DNA of 64,000 nt, taken from the NCBI GenBank assembly GCA_033065855.1, contig JAVXUO010002080.1, positions 62,001 through 126,000 on the forward strand, read 5' to 3'. The notes beneath the pieces were generated by a model. The model searched no databases and was not told where the DNA came from. It saw only the letters and a program-made list of their open reading frames with translations. Positions 7,287 to 18,069 of this stretch are shown one piece after another. The position numbers were made by a program, and so were the translations under genes. This DNA comes from Escallonia rubra (Eukaryota > Streptophyta > Magnoliopsida > Escalloniales > Escalloniaceae). Positions within the stretch are counted from its first letter, which is position 1; each line of letters opens with the position of its first letter.

Positions 7287-9284
7287 ATGGCCTCCAACCA
7301 ACGAAATCAAAGTCGTCGTCGCTACATTATTCAATCTGACGAAGAAATCGATGGGTCTCCGTCCTCTACCAATGATGCGCCTGCCGCTGTCGCTGCTCCA
7401 CCGCCGACCACCCGTCCTCGTACCCGTCAAACATCCACCGCTGCTTCGCGCCGTACGTCCTCTGCAACTGTCCATCCGTCATCAGCACCGTCCACTTCAG
7501 GTACTGTAGTTCCTCCTCCTCCTCCCCCTGCCTCTTCTTCGTCTGCCCCTCCACCATCTTGCCCACCCCCAACTTGCCCATACACTTCCTCTTCTGATAT
7601 CCTTCACATTCCCCATTTCTTTCCTACTCCCGAAGACCAACTTACATATTATACACTTTTCGTCAATCGGGAAGTCATCCCCGGTCGCCCAAGTGACGTC
7701 AATCTCATGACTCAACTTGGTGTTACCGCTCTGTTTGAGCGAATGGGCTGTCTCTCCATTCTCTCTCCCCCCTCCACTTATTATCCTGCTCTGGTGCGCA
7801 TGTTCTACTCAAATTTGCACTTTGATGCCCAACCCCCTACCTTTCTGACCTCGTATGTGAATGGGGTCCACATTCGTCTCGATGCCACCACTTTGGCCCA
7901 TATTTTCGATTTTGTAAATCAATCTTCTACTCTTGTCTTCACTGCGAACACTTGGTGTACCACCAGTTCCTTTACCCCACTCCAACAGACCCAAACACTC
8001 TTAGGGGACCCGTCTATAACTCATCCCCGTAAACCCAATTTAAGTGACATGTCCCCTCTTTATCGCGTTCTCCACCTTATTCTCTGTTACAATCTTTCGG
8101 CCCGTTCTGGCTCCTACGCTACATTTTCCTACTTAGACATCATTCTTCTCACCCATTTCATTCGGGGTTCCCCGTTAAACATTGCCGGAATTATCATGCT
8201 TGTCATGAATGCCCGAAAAAACAAATCTTCTGTTAACCTTCCTTTCGGCCTTCTGGTAACTCGAGTCTTTGAACATTTTAATGTTCCCTTGCCTAACTCT
8301 AATTCGGAACGAATCCCTCTTCCGAGTCATCATGTGCTCGATGAAACTTCTCTTCGTCGCGCCGGCTTCACCATCCGCTCCGATTTCTCCTCCAACACTG
8401 TCCTGCTTGAACGCCCTTCCCAGTCTGTCCCAGCCTCCATTCCTGTTCCCTTCCCTGCTCCTGAAATTCCCTCCGCCCCCTCTTCTGCTTCCATCTCACC
8501 TTTTTCACCACCTCCACCTCCTTCTCCTCCATTCATACCTCCTGCTCCTACTGACCCTTCCACCTCAGTTCCTCCTCACCCTGCTGATCCCTTCTTCACC
8601 AGCCCACTAAACGACTTTTCAAATTTCAATTTTGATGAATTTCTCTCTTCTGATCACCCCGACCTCTCTGACACTCTTTCTTGCATCTCTACCTCGATTC
8701 AGCTCATTCTCGAATCCCAAACCACCCTTGCTGCTTCTATGACCAATAACCACACCATTCTTCTTCAAGAGCTTGCTGCTCTTCAGCAGTCGGTTCAACA
8801 TTCTTCCGCCCAGCTCCTTTCCAACCAAATCGATTTTCACAACCTCCTAAATGACCTTACTGCTAACCTCACCTCTCAATCAAACCCCATTCTTGAAAGT
8901 CTGACACGGATGCAGCATGACCTTCACCACCAGCAAGAGGTTGCCCTTCAGGATCATCGTCGCCAGGCATATCTCATGACGAGCATACTGACCGAACAGA
9001 ACCGTTATTTGGCTCATCAGACTTTCGATCAGGCGCATGGCTTTCGGGTGACTCGTCCAGATATCTTTCCCTCTCACCATACTGGCAACGACGGGGAAGA
9101 ATGGTTCTTCAACCCGCATCTTCCTTACAATCCTCCGCCGCCGCGCTCTCCTCGCGTCGTTGAAGTAGTTGAAGTTCCCACCACAGATCCGCCGCCTGCT
9201 GCTGCGCCCCGTACTCGTCGGTCTGCTCCACCGCCCGATGATCCCTCATCCTCTGCCCAAGGTTCTCGCCGCCGTCGGCCTTAG
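7287..9284 (+). CDS. Sirevirus third ORF, env-like position, plant transposon-protein domain
   Basis: I chose the ATG at 7287 (665 codons; MASNQRNQSRRRY). The frame is open back to an ATG at 7173, which would add a hydrophobic 38-residue leader. Residues about 104-368 resemble the uncharacterised 'putative plant transposon protein' domain, including a YYPALVRMFYSNL block and a later NLPFGLLVTRVFEHFNVPL block. It is flanked by two Pro/Ser-rich linkers (about 35-100 and 375-440). A Gln/Leu-rich region predicted by eye as coiled coil lies at about 460-590, and the tail is basic (RTRRSAPPPD, GSRRRRP). The position after pol is that of Sirevirus env-like genes. I see no clear internal membrane span, so an envelope role is unproven. 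Unlike gag-pol, the frame has no lesion. Confidence 0.8.
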   Translation: MASNQRNQSRRRYIIQSDEEIDGSPSSTNDAPAAVAAPPPTTRPRTRQTSTAASRRTSSATVHPSSAPSTSGTVVPPPPPPASSSSAPPPSCPPPTCPYTSSSDILHIPHFFPTPEDQLTYYTLFVNREVIPGRPSDVNLMTQLGVTALFERMGCLSILSPPSTYYPALVRMFYSNLHFDAQPPTFLTSYVNGVHIRLDATTLAHIFDFVNQSSTLVFTANTWCTTSSFTPLQQTQTLLGDPSITHPRKPNLSDMSPLYRVLHLILCYNLSARSGSYATFSYLDIILLTHFIRGSPLNIAGIIMLVMNARKNKSSVNLPFGLLVTRVFEHFNVPLPNSNSERIPLPSHHVLDETSLRRAGFTIRSDFSSNTVLLERPSQSVPASIPVPFPAPEIPSAPSSASISPFSPPPPPSPPFIPPAPTDPSTSVPPHPADPFFTSPLNDFSNFNFDEFLSSDHPDLSDTLSCISTSIQLILESQTTLAASMTNNHTILLQELAALQQSVQHSSAQLLSNQIDFHNLLNDLTANLTSQSNPILESLTRMQHDLHHQQEVALQDHRRQAYLMTSILTEQNRYLAHQTFDQAHGFRVTRPDIFPSHHTGNDGEEWFFNPHLPYNPPPPRSPRVVEVVEVPTTDPPPAAAPRTRRSAPPPDDPSSSAQGSRRRRP

Positions 9285-9337
9285 TTTTTATTTATTCATT
9301 CTTTGTTGCCCTGGATGCCCCCACTTTTTGCTTTGAC

Positions 9338-9498
9338 AAAAGGGGAGAACATGTATTAATCTATCTTTCTTCTTTATGCATCTGTATTAAATCTTTTGAT
9401 TATTTAAAGATGCTCTTTCTATTGTTCTTTTATGATATTGTTATCTGATTAAGGGGGAGTATGTCTTTTAATATTGTCATCATCAAAAAGGGGGAGAT
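9338..9498 (+). other. Three polypurine tracts before the 3' LTR
   Basis: AAAAGGGGAGAA (9338-9349), TTAAGGGGGAGTATG (9449-9463) and AAAAAGGGGGAGAT (9485-9498). The last abuts the 3' LTR and should prime plus-strand DNA synthesis. Extra upstream PPT copies are a described trait of Sireviruses. Confidence 0.8.
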
Positions 9499-11016
9499 TG
9501 TTGACTTGTTGATTTTGATGATTTCAGACTTAACTTATCTAACTTTAATCTGACAATATTATTAAAGGTAAAACATTTCAGGTTTTATCTTAATCAAACA
9601 AAGACATAATCTTGACATGGATGACAGAGATTGACAGAGATTTTGCACGACCTTGACAATGGATGACAAAGACTTTGGACTCAAGCTTTGGACTACAAAG
9701 AAAGACTAAAGATCTTAAAGTATACCTTTTCTTGTTTTAGTCTTTTCTTTAAAAAGCCTTTCTTAAAGGATCTAACAGAAATTCTAGTAAAGAACGAAGC
9801 CAAGTGTTTTAGTCGAAGTCAAGTTTTTGAGTCGAAACCAAAACATTTTAGTCGAAGCTAAATCTTTAAGTCGAAGCTAAGACTTTCAGTCGAAGCTAAG
9901 ACTTTCAGTCGAAGTCAAGTCTTTTCAGTCGAAGCCAAATGGTTTTTAGTCGAAGCTAAATCTTTCAGTCGAAGCTAAGACTTTCAGTCGAAGTCAAGTC
10001 TTTTCAGTCGAAGCCAAATGCTTTTTAGTCGAAGCTAAGACTTTCAGTCGAAGCTAAGACTTTCAGTCGAAGTCAAGTCTTTTCAGTCGAAGCCAAATGG
10101 ATTTCAGTCGAAGCCAAACATTTTAGTCGAAGCCAAGACTTTCAGTCGAAGCCAAGACTTTTAGTCGAAGTCAAGACTTTCAGTCGTAGTCAAGACTTTT
10201 AGTCGAAGCCAAGACTTTCAGTCGAAGCCAAAATGTTTTAGTCGAAGCCAAAATGTTTTAGTCGAAGTCAAGTCTTTCAGTCGAAGCAAAACATTTTAGT
10301 CGAAGGCAAGACTTTTAGTCGAAGGCAAGACTTTTAGTCGAAGCCAAGACTTTCAGTCGAAGCCAAGACTTTCAGTCGAAGCCAAGACATTTTATTCGAA
10401 GCCAAAATGTTTTAGTCGAATCCTTCTTGTTTGGTTCTTCTACCTAACAGTCATCTATTTTCTCCTTGTATAAATAGGAAATCTGTTAGAGCATTTATTA
10501 CCTTTTTCTCTCGCGCAAATTTTCACTCTGAAAAACTCTCTCATCTCAATCTCTTGCTCTTATCAATTATCTTTTGAGTGAGTTCACTTTAGAGAAAGTT
10601 CTGTGTAAGCTTCTTGGTTTTGTTCTTGAAAGAATATAGATCTTCCCACCTAAGAAGGCTTAGCTTTAAAACTTTCATTGTATAATCTGCTCAAGAAGGA
10701 GCGTGTTTATAATACTCAAATTGTAATCTCTTTTCATTTGTAATCTGTTGGAAACCTTGGAAGGGTTTCGGATATTGTACTGAGGTTTGAGCTAGCACCC
10801 GAAGCTAGCTTGTTTAGTGAAAGGCTCGAGTAGGTCTCCCTTGTGTGGAGTGCTTGAGGACTGGACGTAGGCTGGTGGGGCCGAACCAGTATAAATCTCT
10901 GTGTTAATCTTGTTATTGCTGTATCCGTCTTTACGTTGTAATCTTAATTTTTAAATTCTTACTTTAAGTTGAAAAACACCTATTCACCCCCCTCTAGGTG
11001 TATTTAGGGACCTACA
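9499..11016 (+). repeat. 3' LTR of the Sirevirus
   Basis: This 1,518-bp direct repeat of 383-1921 has the same TGTTGACTTG start and CCTACA end. It carries the tandem array at 9798-10422 (about 32 units) and a TATAAAT at 10469-10475. It is followed by the GGTCG target duplication at 11017-11021. Confidence 0.95.
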
Positions 11017-11042
11017 GGTCGAATATGATCTAAAGGTTACAT
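11017..11042 (-). pseudogene. Sliver of the GLR exon between two insertions
   Basis: These 26 bp comprise the GGTCG duplication, 13 bp of unique exon sequence and the GGTTACAT duplication. On the minus strand they encode part of the linker VTFRSYST that joins the exon pieces at 13753-13974 and 226-382 in one frame. This is what shows that both elements landed in coding sequence. Confidence 0.7.
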
Positions 11043-13752
11043 TAGGGGTGCAACGTAGACGGGTTGGGTTGGGTTTCAACCCAACCCGAGAAAACCCATC
11101 CTTTTAAAAGCCCATCTCAACCCGACCCAACTTGGGCTTTTTACAAAAAAGCCCAGCCCAGCCCAACCCAACCCAACCCAAGTAAAAATACTACGGGTTG
11201 GGTTTCAACCGAAACCAACCCAACGCAACTAATATCTACTTAATCTTTTGTCTTTCATTTGTAAAATGATCCTCAACTCGTCTCATTATCTAAAGACTAA
11301 CATGACTCCCATTTGATTTATTAAATAATACTTCAATTTTTTATAAATGAAAAGTTTAATTTAATTTGTCAAAGATGAAATTCAATATTATAAAAAAATC
11401 TTTCTAGATCAATCACTAAACAAACACATAGCTCAGACATTAAAGACAAGTAATAAATTCCATTCTAATAAAAAAATACTATAGTCTTCCTTAAACTAGC
11501 ACGATAAATAAACATCAACGTGTGTAAAAGGGGGAAACAAGCAATAAACTCTAACACTTCACACAATATATCCCATCCCACTTCAACTCATCCATGTCTT
11601 TAAACCACACGAGAAGTAATAAAACCATTAACAAAAGGTTCTAGTATTCTGAAAGCAGAAATAAAATCTCAAGCCACTTTGTGAAGACACCAAGCCTCGC
11701 CACCATACTTGGTAGTTGCTGCCTCCTTGCCACCAAATAAAGTTGACTTACACTCTTGAACTAGCATCAACATTATTTTGCACAACGGAACCAGATGTTG
11801 TCGAGTTGCTCTCATCCATCAGTATTGATGGACTATTAACTCGTGCTTGATATTGTCGAGTTGCTCTCATCCATTAGTATTGATAGACATCTCTTGTTCA
11901 CAAGAAACGCCAACTATAGTAGTTCAATGCCATTACAAAGTCGTACGTTTCCTAACAAAAAATAGAACCCTGTACAAACATATTCCATGCTGTTAGACGT
12001 TGCTTGTTCACAAGAGACATTTACTTTAGTAGTTTTAATGCCATTACAAAGTCGTGCTCTAAATACAAGAAGTGAACTCCTCATGGAGATTAAACATGCG
12101 ACAGTTTCATCTTAAACTGAACATAACCCTTCTTTACATAAACCAGCATGTATGACATCCTGAAAGTAGCATGTGCTAAATGTACATTTAAGTCCTGCTA
12201 ATAAACACTCAAACATACACCTTTTTGTACATTTAACTCCTGATAATATGGAGACGCGGCAATTGTATTGTCGCCGGAGAAGCACATGAGAGAATGAAAG
12301 ATCTTCAAACTATAACTGCACTTGTACAAAAGCATAGAACATACTGCAGCAGAGTTTCCATGGGCATCAAAAGGAAGTTTGAAATTTTTGATTGGGAGAG
12401 AATAGCTAAAATATCGCTGACCCGAAGTACCCTAAAGAATATCTATTCCTCAAGTCTTCAGAATAGACAAGTACCTCCGCTTTTATCCTTAAAGCCTCGA
12501 ATAATGCAGGCACAAACCCATGGCTTTCCTGCTCGGGATGCTTTTGCTCCACCTCTCAATTCACCATTGTGTTGTTTCAGGTTACGAAAAAAGTACCAAA
12601 GTTAAGTAGAGTGCATAGGAAAAAAAGTGCAAACTAATATTAGTGTGCAGTATGAAAGAAAAAAATCACCCTATCAACATATGCTGAAACTAACACCACG
12701 ATAAAGCATGTCGATGGCAATAAGCAAATCGTAAGTAATCACTACAGACATGACTCAAAACATGGGAAAGTTTAGAGGGTATATGATCTCTTTATTACAA
12801 CATAGACTACGCAGACACTTAGCAAATTGCCATGAAATTTCTGATTCATCAGGATGAAGAAATTGCAAGGGCACGCACGATATCTTGAAAGAGACTGAAG
12901 AATCTAATGGTTGAGGAATGCATACAAGCAAACATAGTATGATAAACATGATGCTATGATTCATCTGGTTAAAGAAAACTTACGAGCAAGAAAAGGAAAT
13001 TAAAGTTAAATTCACATCAAAATTGACATTAAATCGGAGTCTCAGTTATCCAGTTGAGCATCATAATATAAGAACCCAGTAATGCACCCAACTATACACA
13101 CGCACACACAGAGACAAGAAAGAGGAATATACCGGCGAGAGAAATTCATGGTGACGCCAACGTAGGTTTTGATGGGGGTGTTGGTGGAGAGAATGAGATA
13201 TACGGACCACAATGATGGCTGAATTTGCTACACCAATTTGGGGGAATTGGCTACAGGCTGCCGACTGTCGGGGAAGGAGAGAATGAGAGATCTTCAGACT
13301 TCGGTCCTTTCTTCAGCCACATGTCGTTGCCCCTAGTGTGGAACCCCTGGTTGCCTATTGCGCCGTGAATTTCTTCGGGCAGATGGCACACTGCACCGTG
13401 AATTTCCCTACTCAGATGAAGGACGGAGCGGTCGCAGGCGACAACAATCGCTGTGTAATAAAGGAGGGAGCGGTCGCAGGCGGCAACAATCACCGTGAAT
13501 TTCCCGACTGCCTCTGCCGACAGTTGGGGAAGGAGACATTGAACATGAAATCGTTGACATGGTTTTTTTTATTTGGGTTACGATGGGTTAGTTTGGGTTT
13601 TATGGGCTTGACCCAATTTAATGTCATTTAAATACTTACTCAACTCAGACCAACCCAGTTTTCAGTTAGTTGGGTTAGGTTGGTTAAACCTTGTTCATAC
13701 ATGGGTTGGGTTGGTTAAAGCCCATCGTAAACCGGACCAAGTTGCAGCCCTA
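11043..13752. mobile_element. Non-autonomous hAT-family DNA transposon
   Basis: This 2,710-bp element has a perfect 8-bp target duplication, GGTTACAT, at 11035-11042 and 13753-13760. The terminal inverted repeats are TAGGGGTGCAAC at the left and GTTGCAGCCCTA at the right, the hAT-type TAGGG-TGCAA end. Both subterminal regions (about 11060-11225 and 13570-13740) are packed with GGGTT/AACCC motifs in both orientations, as is typical of hAT transposase-binding regions. I find no transposase frame. The interior holds no recognisable gene; short ORFs at 12294-12605 and 13338-13631 look fortuitous. It must have been mobilised in trans. Confidence 0.9.
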
Positions 13753-13974
13753 GGTTACATCGTCGTTCTTGAACTGCTTTGCTAGTATATCCCTTACGAA
13801 AGAACCTTGGTACTCAATTGATCGAATTACTGTAGGCTCAAGAGGTTTTAACTGATCTACTGTGAACATTGAGGATAAGTTCGCCATGTAACTCTGCATT
13901 ATGATGAATCCCATGCATAAACATATAACCATCACAATCTTTGACCATTTTATGGCCATATTCCCTGTTACTGA
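13753..13974 (-). pseudogene. GLR exon with third membrane segment and S2 start
   Basis: On the minus strand the exon begins after a pyrimidine-rich acceptor ending CTCTCAG at 13975. It encodes a hydrophobic segment, SKIVMVICLCMGFIIMQ, followed by SYMANLSSMFTVDQLKP and YQGSFVRDIL. The SY-A-L-SM-TV--L block is the hallmark of the third membrane helix and gate of plant GLR channels. The frame runs to the hAT insertion and, across it, into 11017-11042 and 226-382. Splicing from the exon at 14204 would preserve the frame (phase 1). The gene is inactivated by the insertions. Confidence 0.75.
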
Positions 13975-14203
13975 GAGACAAAATGTAGCAGGATGTTTTA
14001 TCGGCTTGTGAAGAAATTCTGCGAAGACTTCGTTCAATGTAATGCTAAATTTGACAAAAAACAAAGGAGGACAAATACTTGAAATTATGACTAAGCTTGC
14101 ATCGTTAATTCGTTTTTGTACTTCTACGTAATATATTCCATTATCGGGTTGGCTCTAAAGTTAGCTGATATATCAAAAACTTGAAGGCTAGTGAAGAAGT
14201 TAC

Positions 14204-14460
14204 TTTCAGGAAAGATGAGGGCAGAAATTGGGAACCAGAAGAGTTTATGATGCAGTGGAGAATCCGCTTGACTTGGATTTTTTGAGGAATGTGTTGCTGG
14301 CACGGTGCTCCAAGAAGTGAAATGCTGGTCCAACCAAAATGCAAGTGATGCCCATTATCAGCCCAAGCTCCTGACTCAAGGGTTCTACAAATGTCCATAT
14401 GCTTTGGCGTGTGCGTCCTAGTTTTGCTGAGACCAACTTATAGACTTTGGGGCTCAGGTG
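14204..14460 (-). pseudogene. GLR exon with first membrane segment and pore region, frameshifted
   Basis: On the minus strand this encodes SIWTFVEPLSQELGLIMG and FHFLEHR, matching the GLR pattern W-FL-PL---LW ... WILEHR of the first membrane helix. After an A6 run at about 14277-14282 the reading must shift one base to give HHKLFWFPISALIFPE, the pore-loop equivalent of FWFSFSTLVFAHRE. It ends at a GTAACT donor-like site at 14203, so the intron is 13975-14203 (229 bp). Upstream of about 14460 the similarity stops, so the ligand-binding S1 and amino-terminal domains are missing. This is a degraded gene fragment. Confidence 0.65.
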
Positions 14461-15177
14461 CGCAGCCGAAATTCAACGTACATGTATGTGTATTAAAAAT
14501 TAATTTAGTTGTGACCAATAGATGATGTACATCCTTACATGTAAAGACAAAAGGGTAATAGCTGGACAATTAATGTTAATGCACCATTGATGCTGATGTC
14601 ATGACGGTTTACGACGGGTTCAGACAATGATGGAGGCAGTTTTATGAAGGTTCAGGTTCCTATAGAACGTGGGGACTGTACAGTGGTTTAGGTGACACGT
14701 GGACAACTCGTGTAAAAAATATTTCACCGAGATTGATACAACTGTAGATGAGAGAGGGGATATGGATAGCAGCCGCTATGAACGGTAAGCAGATGGCTTC
14801 CTATTTGAAAGAAATCAAAATGAGAAGATTGGAGCGAACGCTTTTCAGGGATTAGAATAAAAGAAAGGAGAAGGATCATTGGATATAACAATTAACACAC
14901 AACTCAAACAAATGACTTGAGTTTAAGTCTTTTATCTTTTTCTTTTTAAACAAAAAAAATAAATCTGTAGATGATGTTCTCTTGCCTCCTATTGATAGAG
15001 GCCTTTTGTTTGTTTACTTCGATTGACTTGTTGGTACAAGTTACCATTTGTCTTGGGCGCGCATTCTGTAATTTGATTATTCATTTTATCAAAATTTTCA
15101 TTTTCAGTCGTGTGCATTTCATTGAAGTTTCACGTTTAAAGAAGTCATCAGACCAGAGGCCGAAAAGAAAATCACAT
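14461..15177. other. No recognisable feature
   Basis: This is unique-looking AT-rich DNA between the GLR fragment and the gypsy gag remnant. The only ORF above 60 codons (14971-15180) has no family motif. It may include decayed LTR or upstream GLR sequence, but nothing supports either. Confidence 0.3.
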
Positions 15178-17137
15178 TAATTGTAGTTTGCTATCAGGCG
15201 CGAATATTAGCATGCCCAGTGGGAACTCATTAATCTAAAAGGGAAGCATGCCTAATACAAGAAATCATGTTAGGATTAATGGATCCAACCATGGCACTGA
15301 AAACAATGTTGCTCGTAACGATGGAGAAGCAAGAACTGTTCCTACCACCAATGGTTTGAACGGTACTGATATTCCTAATGCGGGAAGTTCAAGTGGTGGA
15401 AATACCACTGACAATATTGATACCAACGCGATAGTAGCGATTGGTAACTTTGATGCACTCGATAGGGATGGTTAGACGATGAGCTAGTTGGTAAATCAAG
15501 TCAACTCTTCAACTCAAGTACTCACTACCATGGTATCTCTCAGTTAATGACTATATTACATAACCAAGAAGTGGTTTTTAGTAAGGCTACCAGTAATTAG
15601 GAATAGTCAAACTCCAAAATTATGGAAGAGATGAGAAAAATGATAGACGAACGGAACTCCTCTGGACATGACTTAGTCAAAGTTCTATCAGAAGAGATCC
15701 AACAACAGACTTCGTCCATATTCAAGATAGTTGAGGTAAAGTTTCACAAAAGGAATTCTCATGTTTATGATGAAATAGTAGAGGCAGATGTCTCCCCTGT
15801 GAAACTAGAAAACACCATAAGGCAACCTAATTGTTTAAGTTCAAACCAGCCTAATGATTCAGGATGGTTCATTCCCAACCCCATCAACAGCGGTGACCAT
15901 GGGTGACCAAAAAGAATTTTGCAAAGACCAATGGGTCAAAAAAGGCCTGCAACATGGCCCAAATATATAAGAGTATCTAGGAATAAAACTTGCCAAGGGG
16001 GTCAAAGAATCGAGAATGCCCATACTCCTCCCCACAAAAGAGGAATAGAAGAATCATCTCGATTCGATATTCCAACGTTTGAAGAAACTATTGGAACGGT
16101 CAGGCCAAATGAGCTTGAGGAGAGAAAAATGATGGAGCTAAGAATGGGAGTACAACCACATCACGAGTTTCACCACGTTGTTGTGGGACATGAATATAGG
16201 CCAATCGATAGACCAATTTACTGAAAATCGTACCCTGCTGCCATCAATCAGATGGACATCCCAAAGGGAGTAAAAATAATTTTTTTCGCTAACTAACCAA
16301 TGTTGGCACTTGTTCCGAGCTTCAGTTTTTTCCACGCAGAACGAAACCAGTCGACAATAGAACATATTGCATGGTTTACCATTCAATGTGGAGAGCTTGG
16401 TCAGAACGAATGAGTAAAATTAAAGTGGTTCTAATACTCGTTAACTGGGGTGGCCTTCTCGTGGTTTGCCAACTTACCACCTAACTCCGTATTCTCTTGG
16501 CGAGATATGGAAAAACTTGTTTGACGCTCAATTCTTTAAGATGGAACCGGAGATTTCCTTGGTAGATTTAGCCAGGTTGAAACAGACGACATGATAGAAT
16601 GCAGAACAATTTCTAGAAAGGTTCATAGCATCCAAACATAAATGTCATTTTCAAATGCCAGAGCCTAAATTGGCGAACTTAGCTTTGAATGGATTACATT
16701 TAGAGACCAGGAAAAAGTTTGAAGGGATGGAATTTAATGATGTCTTTGAACGTTCCTCGATGGTTAGTTATGAAACGTTGTTAAGAGGAGCAAGTGAGGA
16801 GAAACTCGTCGATGTGTACTTACTTTCAAGATCCTCCCGATCTAGGAGTTGATGAGGCATAAACGGTTGGAATGAAACCCGTTGTATGCGAGCCTCTGGT
16901 GAAGGCCAAGAATCCAATCAATTTACCATCTAAGCAGCCCAATAAGGCCAATATGTGACCTTCAATGAGGAAATATTCGTTCGATATCAATCAAGCTCAT
17001 AAGATTTTTGACTACTTGCTAAAGATAAATTTCATTCAATTGCAAAGTCCCCTCAGGGCTCCAAAGGACAAAAGAGCTAAGTTCTATGAGTGGCATAATG
17101 CGATTAGTCATTCTAATAATTATGTTGTCTTTCGTAA
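15178..17137 (+). pseudogene. Ty3/gypsy (Tat-like) gag remnant, left part
   Basis: Broken frames at 15248-15475, 15622-15906, 15919-16224, about 16500-16852 and 16965-17137 together resemble the large Gag of Tat/Ogre-type gypsy elements. The clearest blocks are FFKMEPEISLVDLARLKQ, then LERFIASKHKCHFQMPEPK, LALNGLHLETRKKFEGM (retrotransposon gag core) and the downstream YSFDINQAHKIFDYLLK and FYEWHNAISHSNNYVVFR. The last replaces the usual C-x-YH-x-x-x-HST motif, with the Cys lost. Many stops and frameshifts are present. The reading is interrupted after VVFR by the insertion at 17138 and resumes at 19534 with NAVQDQIES. Confidence 0.7.
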
Positions 17138-18069
17138 GAGTAAAATGCACCAATTGTCACTCAACTATGACCCACTTTTCACTAAAGTAACTAAACTTTA
17201 ATTTGTTTCATTTTGGCCACTGTACTCATAAATGTGTTCAAAGTGGCCATTCCGTTAATCGCTTCGTTAACCGGAGTGAGAGGCAAAACCATCCATCTTC
17301 TTTTTTTTTTAATTTCCTTTCCTTTTTTTTCCCTAATTTTTGTTCCTTCTTTCTTATTTCACCACAGGTAGATCTGCGTCTCTTCCACTCTCATCTCTTC
17401 ATTTCCTCTCTCTTCCTCGCTTTCTCTCTCTCCCTCTCTATCTATCTTTCTCACGTACACAGATCTGCCACCACCAATGGAAGAATGGAAGATGAAGTTG
17501 TTGGTTGTGATTGAATTGGCGGGTAGTGATAGGATTTGTGTGGCGGCGGCGGTTAGGAGGAGATCGGCAGTGACGTGACAAATGAAGGCATGTTCGTCAG
17601 TGATGTTGCCGTGGCTCGTGTCGTCGGAAGAGTGGACAAACATTTGGGTGGGGGTAATTGAATGACAGGCGGTGATGGGGTTTGAGTGGCAGCCCATTTT
17701 TTTTATGTACTTGTTTTTCCGATGCCCATTTTTTCGATGCACGTTTTCCAGCTACACTCATTTATGGCTTTGAAACTGGTTTTGATTCATCAAATTTAAA
17801 CTCGATCGGAAGTCCGACAAGGAAATCCCTCTCATTCTCATTTCTTGTTTTAACTGAAAAATGTTTGGAAAAGACTTGAACTTTTAATGGGTGTGATGGG
17901 GTTTGGGATGACAGGTGGTAAATGTGTGGATGGTGGTTGATGATGGTTGGATGGTGGTGACAGGGTGGTGAAGGCAGGTGGTGGTAGAAGAGAAAAAATT
18001 AGGTAAAAAAGAAAAAAAAAGAAAAGAAAAGAAAAAAGAAAGGCCACATGAGAAGAATAGAAACAAATT

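Larger units (their letters stand above)
383..11016 (+). mobile_element. Sirevirus-type Ty1/copia retrotransposon, full length
   Basis: This 10,634-bp element has a perfect 5-bp target duplication, GGTCG at 378-382 and 11017-11021. Its LTRs begin TGTTGACTTG and end CCTACA. The primer-binding site is TGGTATCAGAGC (initiator tRNA-Met) and the polypurine tract is AAAAAGGGGGAGA, next to the 3' LTR. Integrase precedes reverse transcriptase, which is the Ty1/copia order. The large coiled-coil Gag, the long LTRs, the CACCCCCCTCTAGG-like block near the LTR end, several upstream PPT copies and an extra ORF after pol all point to the SIRE lineage (soybean SIRE1, maize Opie/Ji). It is inserted in a GLR exon. 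Gag-pol is broken and the third ORF is open. Confidence 0.93.

Noticed and set aside
7191-9119. Minus-strand ORFs opposite the third ORF
   Set aside because: They are shadows of a Pro/Ser-rich coding frame (Gly/Glu/Arg-rich on the other strand) with no motifs.
13338-13631. 97-codon ORF in the hAT element
   Set aside because: It overlaps the subterminal repeats, has no transposase motifs, and the opposite strand is equally open.
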